DNA of 64,000 nt, taken from Puccinia triticina (lineage: Eukaryota; Basidiomycota; Pucciniomycetes; Pucciniales; Pucciniaceae). The position numbers were made by a program, and so were the translations under genes. Positions 55,621 to 64,000 of this stretch are shown piece by piece. The stretch is from contig NC_070563.1 in NCBI RefSeq assembly GCF_026914185.1, forward strand, positions 3,555,001 to 3,619,000. Reading direction: 5' to 3'. The notes beneath the pieces are model-generated. The model was not told the origin of the DNA and ran no database searches. It saw nothing but the letters and a program-made list of their open reading frames with translations. Position 1 is the first letter of the stretch; every line of letters begins with the position of its first letter.

Positions 55621-58013
55621 GATATCAGTGAAGGGATCTCTGATCCCTTACATATGTACCAGAACCTAGAAAGAAACTACAAAATATTGAAGGTGTGGTG
55701 ACACAAACAAGGCCACTCCCAGCCAAACCTTGGATTTGGCTCACACCAGAAAAGTGTTTTAGTGTGTAAGTCCCTCCCTCCAGTTGGGCTTGCTTTGCGA
55801 CCAGCCAAATACTGTACGCCCGCAACAGAGGCTTGGACTTACATTAAGTTTGGACAGCACTGGTGAAACAGATACAATACATTTATTGTATCTGTATTGG
55901 TGATACACAGTTTTCCAAAACTTTGTATTGTATTGGAAGCTAAATATTGTTTTTTCCAAGAAGCTTGCCAATTATGAGCTTTGTTTTTGCAGAAATCTAT
56001 TCCCTGCCCATCATCTAGAGGATGGTAGCTCAGGGATTAAATTTAGCCTTGGTTGTCATCTGACACCTGCCAAGACTAAGCATGGAGTGGAGGACTTCCC
56101 ATCAACTTTACATAAATCTAGAATTTCAAATTTTGCCTAACTTAACACAAGTCCCCCTGGGGGGTGGCTTGCTGTGATTGGCTGCAAAGTGGCCCCTACT
56201 GCAGGGAGGGAATTGCATATTATCCCCCAATTTCATAGAGAAGCAGAAAGTACCAAATGGCTGTAAGGTTTTTTAATTTTTCTATAGCTCCTCACCCAGC
56301 ACCTCCAAAGGTCTGAACCACAGCTTTCTGATCTCCCAAACTTAATACATGGTTTAGAATTTTGTTTTTCTGCCTTGACATAGATTTTGGGACACTTTTG
56401 TCACTAGGGATTGCAATATTTGGATTTAGGGGTTGGCACAGGGTTCCAAATTTGCACAGAAATCAATGCTACAAGATTTTCTATTCATTCTTTTGTTTCT
56501 GTTTTTATCACACTTGATAGGACTGTTTTTGTTTTTTTTTGCACTAAATATAAATTCTGCTCCTGCCAAAATTGAGGCATAGCAAGTAGGCCTCTATGGA
56601 GAGTGCTCCACGCAGGTCTTGCGGACATCTGTTTGAGTGGCTTTTTCAAGCTAGTATTTTGCAGGGAAATCTGAAATTTAATGGAACTCTGGATCACTTT
56701 GGGGATCTTTGGGGACCTAGATTTCCTGTCAGGTGGCTAGCAGAGCGCAGCTCAGAGGCTCCTGGTGTCAACGGCAGCCACAGGTTGAGCTAGTGGCTTT
56801 AGCTTGAGATTCTTCAATGCCAGGCAAGACTCTACCAGGCTATGGCAGTCACAATCTGCAGGCAGCGCTAGTCAGATAGCACTTGACAGTGTGAAACCCA
56901 AATAGCTCCGGCCAAGGGTGGCTGTGGTACCCAGACCCACCAGAGAGATGCCATGGAGCAGTAGTGTTCTGAAGAAGGCCTCCGCAGCAAACAAGGTATT
57001 AGCCAGGGATTTTCTCCTAGCTTCAACCTCTGTTGCTACTTATTTCAGGAACTTTGTTCCTTATTCCTTTTTTGCTCCACCTGCCTGCCCAACAACCACT
57101 GTGAGGAGTGCGCCTCAAACCCCACTCCCCGAGCAGTCTAGGTTTATTTCTTGCTTGGAGGAGATTCCTCAGTCATCATAGAGGCCTAGCCATCTAACAC
57201 ATCAAAGGAACCTCCTCCTACTGTCCCACATACAGTTGGCCCGCAGGCCAACAAACAGGGACTCCCGCAAGGTTTGAGCCCCACCTTTTTCCTGGTACCA
57301 ACTGTGACAGGTGCACAAACCTGCACAGAGAGAGTGGCTGGGTAGGCAGCCTGCGCAAAGGCAGCCACCCCCCAAATATCCCCACAGAGGTGGTAGTGGA
57401 CTGTGAAATCTGAAATACGTAGGCTCAGATCTGACTTTCCAGATTGACAGGAATTCCTCCAGTGGAGGATCCCGTCACTTTTGAATAGATCTGGAATTTC
57501 AGATTTTTCAGGGAAATATGAAATCTGGAAATCTGGATCACTTTGGGGATCTTTGGGGACCTAGATTTCCCTGCAAAATCTGAAATCTGGCTGTTCAGAT
57601 CTAACTTTCCAGATAGAAAGGAAGTCATCCAGTAAACATGAAATATATGGGATCTGCAAGGATCTACCAAAGCAGTTTTTTTGAAAGTGTCCAAGCTTAT
57701 TGGAAAACACAGTATGTCAAAATATGATACAATACAGAATCAGATACAACACATGTGTATTTGCCCAATACACAAAAAGAATAATGTGTATTTTATTGGA
57801 TAAAAGATACACAAAAAATGTGTATTTTTATGTTAGGTGGCAGGCAGAGCACAGCTCAGAAGCTCCCAGTGTCCACAAGAGCCAGAGGCGTGAGCAAGTG
57901 TGCCTAGTGTGGGAGTGTTGCACATCAGGAAAGCTTTGTCCAATGGCATTTCCCCAAGTCCGCTTTTACCAAAGCATCAAATCCACTGTGAACCACCAAC
58001 AGTGCAAGAGCAA
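55621..58013. repeat. Repeat-rich non-coding region with direct duplications
   Basis: The block TGGATCACTTTGGGGATCTTT with the following GGGGACCTAGATTTCC occurs at about 56689 and 57533. The block after it (GGTGGC..GCAGAGC.CAGCTCAGA.GCTCC) occurs at about 56733 and 57835. ATACAATACA/TGTATTGTAT motifs recur near 55870 and 57730. No gene recognised; scattered ORFs are under 110 codons. Confidence 0.55.
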
Positions 58014-58850
58014 CACTACTTGAAGTGGCAGCATATAAAAAGCGTAGCGGTTTTTGGCCCCGCTTTGCTAAGCTTTTAGTAGTGGGCTGGGTGCTTTGCT
58101 ATTTGCTACATTTTTTAAGGGGGAAAAAATAAAGCAAATAGTGCACTTGTTTTAGCGGAGATTAGTGGCAGTTAGCTATGCTTCTTTCTATAATAGCTGA
58201 AAAAACACTACTTTAGTGATTTTGCTGTGCTGCTGTAGCACCATTAAAAAATCAATACTGCAAATCATAAAATGATGGAGGATTGACGTTTTAATGGCAT
58301 TTCTGGAATTTTTCACCAAAAGGCAGACATGCCCGCTACGCTTTTGGCACAAAAGCAACCCGGTTTGCTACGCTTTTGGCGCTAAAAAGCGCCAAAAAAG
58401 TGTCAATTTTTCCGCTGCACTATCACCATGAAAAAAAATGATGTGAATAGGTGTCAGGTGACATTCAGTAAAATATGCTGGAATTCCAGTGGTACTCCAG
58501 CATTACTCCCCTTGAATAACAATGGCCCCTTTGTCATCATCAGGGGGTTCTACCACTTTTTAATAAGTGCATGGTTGTAGTTAAGGCTGGAGTTAGCTTC
58601 ACGTCACCTACCACCTAGTCCCCTCAGGTCTTTCATGGTGTATACCATAGCAAAGCAGAAAAAAAAAAACGCTTTGCTACGCGCAGGCCAAAGCTGCAGT
58701 AGCGGTTCTGGCGCTTTTATACTGCTCAAAGTAGTGGTTTTCCGCTAGCACTAACGCTACTCTGGAGACTGGATCCAGAGTAGCAATTTTCCGCTTTTCT
58801 TTGCTACGCAAAAGCACAACTTTTTATAGCAAAGCGTATCTCTTGCAGTG
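58014..58850. mobile_element. CACTA/CACTG-ended non-autonomous element
   Basis: The left end CAACACTACTTGAAG and the inverse of the right end (CAACACTGCAAGAG) match, as do the TATAAAAAG(C/T)(G/T) blocks inside. Subterminal TTTGCTACGC/AGCGTAGCGG repeats occur on both sides. No target duplication could be set. No ORF of note. Confidence 0.6.
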
Positions 58851-59156
58851 TTGGCACCACCCAAAGCAGTGTTGAGATATGCTTCAATCCACTATACAGT
58901 ATGCTTCAATCCATAACATTAGCAACTTGTATATAGTCTATACTGTGTTGCTCTAGGTGTTTCCTTTCTTCAGTGAATTGGAACATATATTTTCTCCCAC
59001 TCCCAAGTGTAAAAAGAATTTGATTTTGTGAAATTCATTGTTTGTTCCTTGTCCCCTGTAACAGACAGGAAAATAGTGTTGGAATTTATGCTTCAAGTCC
59101 CATTTGAGTGGCCAAGCTATATGATCTAATATCTCAAAGTCACCAGTAAGACCAAC

Positions 59157-59232
59157 TGTGTGTCTAGATCAGTGGTATAAGAGCAGCTCTCATGAATGTA
59201 GAAGGTCATGGGTTTAAATCCTACAACACACA
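59157..59232 (+). repeat. tRNA-like sequence inside a dispersed repeat (SINE-like)
   Basis: 76 nt with 7 bp acceptor-like ends TGTGTGT and ACACACA, an A-box-like TAGATCAGTGGTATAAGAG, CTCATGA at the anticodon position (CAT), AAGGTC in the variable region and GGGTTTAAATCC as B-box/T-arm. Stems are imperfect. The surrounding ~150 bp recurs at 59467-59560, where only the first 15 bases of the tRNA-like part (TGTGTGTTTAGCTCA) survive. A degenerate tRNA-Met-derived SINE head is more likely than a working gene. Confidence 0.45.
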
Positions 59233-59633
59233 ATTCTTTTCACCTGAGTAATTTCAACACATTATCAGTATGGATGCTCTCAGTGAATTGATTTAGATTT
59301 GGCTAAGCCCTGTGAATACTTGATATTCATGCTTCCATATGCATAAGCAATATTCAATTTTGAAATTGTTATGAATTAATCATTATCTATGATGCATGAC
59401 AAACATACATGATTTGCATATGCAATATTCATAGTTTGTTCATGGTGCATGAAGCAAGGTGGTTTGTTGGAATATATGCTTCAAGCTCCCTTTGAGTGGC
59501 AAATCTATATGATCTAATTTCCAAAAATTACCAGTAAGACCAACTGTGTGTTTAGCTCACAAAGGGTGAAAACAGGTGATGATTTTGAGTAATCATCATC
59601 ATGGGGATTTGCGCACCAGCTCAATTGCAAGTT

Positions 59634-60625
59634 TGTGACACCCGCTGTGGAACTCCGTCCGTGCCAGGCGGCGGCAGTTGTTGGAGGGGAAAGGTTGGGG
59701 AATGCCCTCCGGGGATTGGTCGCAAAAAGAAGTGAGGATCTGAGAGCAATGAGGTATGAGGGGTTTTGATTTACGACAGCGTTGAGCGCACGTCGGCGGG
59801 GTTGTATTTATTGAAGAGGGAGAGGAAAGGAATTGAGAAGGATGGGGAAAATTCGCGAAGAAGAGATCGTCAAAGGGCGCCGGAAGGCGGGATCAGAGTG
59901 AGGGGGATCGACAGAGAACACCACGTGCGTGATAAGAAGGTATCCCAGATTGGCGGGACAGATAAAGCTCAAAAGAAGCTCCAGACAGCAATGAATAACC
60001 AGGATCAATAAAATTTGATGGAAAAAAAAATATCGTTCAGAGTCTCCATGCCGTCCCATCCTCTAAGTTCGGACAGAACTTAGAATCCAGGCGCAGCACG
60101 CAGCGGGACCTTCATCATACACCCGCGCGCGCAACAAACTCAACAACAACAAAAAAGACCAAACAAAAAGAACAAAACCAAAACCAAAACCAAACAAAAC
60201 CCAGACAAAACCAACCCACCACACAACCAAACCATCCAACACGCGCAGGGAAGAAACAAAACAAAACAAAACAAAAGAACAAGAAGAAAGAAAAGAGAAA
60301 GAAGAGGGAAAAAGAATAAGAAAACAGCACTACATAGGAAGAAAAGGGTCCTGCGCACCATAGCGCGCTTGAGAGTTGATCCTCCACGCGCCGCGCCATT
60401 TTGAGAACTGACTGCGCCTGTACCAAATTGATCACCACATCTCCTCCCCAAATGCAGTTTGTCCCTAGACTGCTGCGCGCCTGTCGCCGAAAATTGAACT
60501 GAAATCCGCGTCTAGGAGGTCCAGAAAGCGAGGAAACAAAGGAAACCAAAGGCCGCCGCAGTGCTCACAAGCGTGGCATAAAGTAGAGTTTTGACAAACA
60601 AGAGCATCTAGCCTGGAGGTGCACA
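59634..60625 (-). repeat. 3' LTR of Gypsy-B
   Basis: About 992 bp, TGTGACACC at the left (so ...TGTCACA at the LTR end) and TGTGCACC at the other edge, which is approximate. It has a long T-rich tract on the minus strand with (GTTTT)n and a conserved TAAGTTC..GAACTTA palindrome near 60065-60083. Related copies are at 1-430 and 62560-63420. Confidence 0.65.
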
Positions 60626-60637
60626 ACTGGAGAGAAC

Positions 60638-63600
60638 TTACTTTTGTTCTCCAGTGCCTCCACGTGGAAAGTAGCGCTTCACCTGATCCGCCAAACATCG
60701 CCGTTTGAGCTCGGTGCCATCTAACTCTGCCAGGACATAGGATCCGCCCTGGACCTGTTTCACGAAGTGATAGGGACCGTTCCACCTATGCGCGAAAAGT
60801 TGACCCCACTGGACCTTGAGAGATCGATTGTACGCCAAAACTAGCTCGCCCATCTTGAGAGGTTCCCGCTGCTGACCCGCGCGCCTTTCCTCCCAGTACC
60901 GGACTGACTCGCCCCTCGATTCCATCATCTTCTGGTACGCCTTGCCACGCGTTTCCTCGCTGCGCTCCAATTGAAGGGAACGCGCCACCAGCAGATCGGT
61001 AGTATTTGTCACAGACTCCCAGTCAACGCCTAGGAAAGATTCCATCTTTAGATCTAAGGGAAGAACGGCCCGTTGGCCGAAAACCAGCTCAAATGGGGAA
61101 TAGCCGGTGGTCCGTTTGGTTGAGATTCTATCCGCAAAGAGCACCAAGGGGAGAAATTTTTGGCAGTTCTTGCCGCTCTCGCCAGCCAGTTTCACCAGAG
61201 CGGCTTTGAGTGGCCCATGCCCGCGCTCAACCATACCCTGACTTTCAGGGTAGTAAGGAGTAGTCACACAATGTTGCCCGGGAAGTGCCCGCAACATGTC
61301 GGCCAACGCGCCGCCGAATTCCGATCCACCGTCAGTCGGATATGATTGTGCTAGGCCGTAGCGCATTGTCCAATGTTCTTGCAGGAATGTAGCCACGGCC
61401 TCTGAGGTCAAATTATTGAGAATTTTGGCTTCTACCCAGCCAGAGAAGTTGTCCCGTGCGACAATGAGATATTTGGCGCCACTAGCTTTCAAATGAACCA
61501 CGTCCATCAAGACGCGACCAAAGACCGTGGACTCTCCAGTCGGGTAATGAACTTCTTGAGGCCGGCGGAGGTCCCTCTTTTGACATGCGTCGCAACTCTG
61601 ACACCATTTTGCTACAGCCTGCTTGAGGGAAGGCCACCAAAAGTGCTCCGCCACACGACAATAAGTTTCCGTAGTGCCTTGGTGGCCCAGACCTTCATGG
61701 AGCTGATTGAGGATCTTGTCCTGTTTTGCGGGAATGGTTACAACAATCTTCGGCAAGGGGCTTCCTCTCTTCATGAGGCGCCCGGACTGTAAGAAGAACT
61801 CCGCTGATCTGCGCTTCAAAGCACAAAAGTCTTTAGCATTCATCTCCTTGGGCTTAGATAACGTGGCCAGAAAACTCTCCATCATCCGCCAATAGCCCTC
61901 CTGGAATCCAGTATACTCTCCTTGAGCGCCAGACGCGCCGACGTATCAAGGATGAATGAGAGGTGCGTCTTCATCGAAATCAATATCTGGGATAGATTTG
62001 CTGTCCTCCATCGGTCGTCGAGACAGCCCATCCGGCATGGTAAAAGATTTACCCGGACGATGGACGATATCAAAGGAAAAAAGCTGAATAAAAGCCACCC
62101 AGCGCGTCATCGGGGCATTGGGTAAGCTGGGGGAGTTAATCATCTGGATCAAAGAGATAGCGTCGACTTGGAGCTCAAAATGCTGCCCCCAAAGGACGGT
62201 CTGCAGCTTCTTGAGTATCCGCGCTACACCGCACAACTCGAGCTTTGGCTGAGAGTAACGCGACTCGACATCCGAGAACAAAAGGGACTTGTAGAGAGCG
62301 GGGCGATCAAGGCCATTTGAATCTTGCTGGGTGAGAACCGCGCCCGCCGCGTGGAAGCTGAAATCCACCGCCAGTTTGATCTTGCCTGCATCCGGGCTGT
62401 ATTCAATTTTGACTAGCACAATGTCCTTGCCTACAATCAATTTGAGCTTTTCAAACGCCGTGTCGCACTCCGCCGACCAAATCCAATCCGCGTCCTTTCG
62501 CGTAAGGCGTCGCAACGGAAGACATATTTCAGAAAGTGCCGGGATAAAGATGCGCACGTTGTGGTGGACAATTCGGTGGAGACCCACGACAGTCGAAAGA
62601 TTAACTCAGAGGCACGGTCTCATCAAGCCCCGGCGTTTCAGGATCCAGACTCCGTCCGGCTCTCTTGGTCCCCCCTTCTATCCCTTTTGTCTTTTCTGTT
62701 TCTCTCCTCAATTTTCTTTTCCAGTCTTCAGTTTTCCCGGTCTTATTCTCTTTTGTTCCTTTGTTTCCTTGTTTCTTTTCTTCTTTGTTCTCTTTTCTCT
62801 TTTGTTTCTCATTTTGCGCGCGTTGGATGGGAGTGCAGGAGGCGGGTTGGTTTTTTTTTTGGTTTTAGCTTTTGTTTGTTTGTTGTCTGTTTTTCTGTGT
62901 TTTGTGTGTGGTGGGGTTCCCTTCTATTGTTGCGGTCTCCGTTTCTCTTTTTCCTAGGTTGTAGCGCGCGCGGCGGGCACGAGGGCCTGTCGCAAGGACT
63001 GTCGCCGACCCTGAGCCTAAGTTCAGCCGAACTTAGAGGAGGGGTCGGCATGGTACCTCTTTCTGATCCAAGAAAAGTATCATCACGATTCTGGAGTTTA
63101 TTTTTCTGTCAGAGTTTGAGAGCCCGATACTCTGGAGTTTATTGCACCTGTCTGAGTTTCTTTTGCCAACGCACTTCGCACATACTCCCGAATCCTTTCC
63201 CGCATACTTTCACAAGAAGAACTTCCTCACCCTTTCTTTTTTTTCCTAACAAACCTCAAACCGCCGAGGGGTATTCCATTCCCCTCGTCCTCTCAAAATC
63301 CCTACCTCCCAGCGCTATCTTTCTGATTCCACGACTCACATCCGGATCAACCACGAGGGCAGCTTTTTCTGCACCATCCCCTCAGCCCGCTGTCTACCGC
63401 GCACAGGTAGAAGCGCCATAACGTAGACCACAACCCCCAGGAAACCTCGAATTTCCGTTGCGTTAGCCGGAGTCGGCCAAGAGAGAATTTTATTAACTTT
63501 AGCCTTCGCCATTCTCCGGCCCTCCTTGCATACTACATGACCCACAATCTCGAGAGCTGGCACGCAAGCCGCCAATTTAGCTGCAGAAACCGTGAGTCCG

Positions 63601-64000
63601 CTCTCTTTGATTTGAAAAAGGATCCGTTCAAGGGTTGTCGCGTACTCCCAAATGAAACGACGAATTCCAGAGTGCCAAGGGAGAACTTTGTTGTTGTAGT
63701 CGGACGCTGGCCCCTTGATGCCGCCGTTGTCAATGAAAATACCAGCATGATCAGGGACCTCCTCTTGGAGGATCCACATCATCTGGGCCTGGTACACGGC
63801 CACAGAATTTGTGGCTCCTTGAGGGAGGCGAGTGAGTTGAAAGCGCCCCAACGGGGTATCGAAAGTAGTTAAAGGGCGAGAGATAGGGTCGAGCGCGCGC
63901 TCATTGTATCCTCCCATTATGTCTCCCAATCCGTAACAAGCGCGGCCGGCAAAGGATTCAACAAAATCTTCTGTAGCAGGGGGAACTCCGGCATCTTTAA
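60638..64000 (-). pseudogene. Gypsy-B pol: RT, RNase H, integrase
   Basis: RT (64000-63421): VESFAGRACYGLGDIMGGYN, LTRLPQGATNS and the active site as FIDNGGIKGP, where FIDDGG is expected (codon AAC at 63726-63728). After the solo LTR the frame resumes at 62559 (RIFIPALSEI, LRRLTRKD) into RNase H, and ends in a TGA at 61946 (CCTTGATAC). The integrase part (61885-60638) has H..H and CDACQ zinc residues, MDVVHL, PTDGGSEF and SQGMVERGHG, so its D, D and E are present. The C-terminus has WNGPYHFVKQV. Dead through the solo LTR, the TGA and the RT change. Confidence 0.88.
62560..63420 (+). mobile_element. Solo LTR of the Gypsy-B family, inverted inside Gypsy-B pol
   Basis: 861 bp from TGTGGTGG to ...CGCCATA, flanked by ACGT at 62556-62559 and 63421-63424. 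Skipping it with one ACGT restores the pol frame across VVVYV/RIFI. It aligns with the reverse of 59634-60625 and with 1-430, including the GAACTTA palindrome near 63012-63030. ORFs within it are T-rich LTR artefacts. Confidence 0.85.

Larger units (their letters stand above)
59634..64000 (-). mobile_element. Gypsy-B retrotransposon, truncated by window end
   Basis: The 3' LTR lies at 59634-60625; pol reads leftwards from 64000 to 60638. No chromodomain follows the integrase. Pol is interrupted by a reversed solo LTR of the same family (62560-63420). The 5' LTR and gag lie outside the window. Confidence 0.88.

Noticed and set aside
60063..60549. Phe/Leu-rich ORFs resembling membrane proteins, also at 62561-63421
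   Set aside because: They come from the T-rich tract of the Gypsy-B LTR; the same sequence gives similar ORFs in each LTR copy.

Overview
The window looks like nuclear DNA of a rust fungus (Basidiomycota, Pucciniales, probably Puccinia-like). The reasons are short GT-AG introns, three intron-bearing housekeeping genes of fungal type, Copia, chromovirus, hAT, MULE, Helitron and CACTG-ended elements nested in one another, and element-inactivating changes that fit TCG-to-TTG (RIP-like) decay, a context reported for Pucciniomycotina. The species cannot be fixed from the sequence.

Layout. 1-2.5 kb: an LTR remnant of the Gypsy family seen at the far end of the window, then unassigned ORF fragments. 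2.6-5.8 kb: a hAT transposase pseudogene whose first exon is split by a 918 bp CACTG-ended element full of a minisatellite. 5.8-18.0 kb: Copia-1, split by the chromovirus Gypsy-A (TSD GCCAT), whose gag is in turn split by an 834 bp foldback element. 18-20.5 kb: anonymous repeats and a fragment of a rust-type DNA-binding-like gene. 20.5-22.4 kb: a palindromic MITE next to an unknown five-exon gene with phase-1 introns. 22.6-34.3 kb: a palindromic element containing a MULE with ~110-130 bp TIRs. The MULE encodes a FAR1-like/MULE/SWIM/AT-hook/OTU-protease protein and is split by the nearly intact Copia-2 (TSD CATCT, LTRs differing at one position). 34.3-36 kb: a partial MULE end, a minisatellite and a TA-flanked MITE. 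36-38.3 kb: a decayed Helitron replicase. 40.6-52.9 kb: an island of three genes on the + strand: U1 snRNP 70K, a mitochondrial-type RNase II (DSS1-like), and a probable TRAPP subunit of Trs65 type. 53-59.5 kb: CACTG/CACTC-ended elements, direct duplications and a tRNA-like repeat. 59.6-64 kb: Gypsy-B, cut by the window end and carrying a solo LTR of its own family in opposite orientation inside pol.

How it fits together. The host genes occupy about 12 kb and show no visible damage. Nearly everything else is nested transposon, and in five insertions target-site duplications and reading frames let the uninterrupted site be read. Element death follows one pattern: premature TGA codons mostly in TTGA context, plus loss of catalytic residues in two Gypsy reverse transcriptases and one integrase by changes that are all TCG-to-TTG on one strand. 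All alignments here were made by eye; no search was run.
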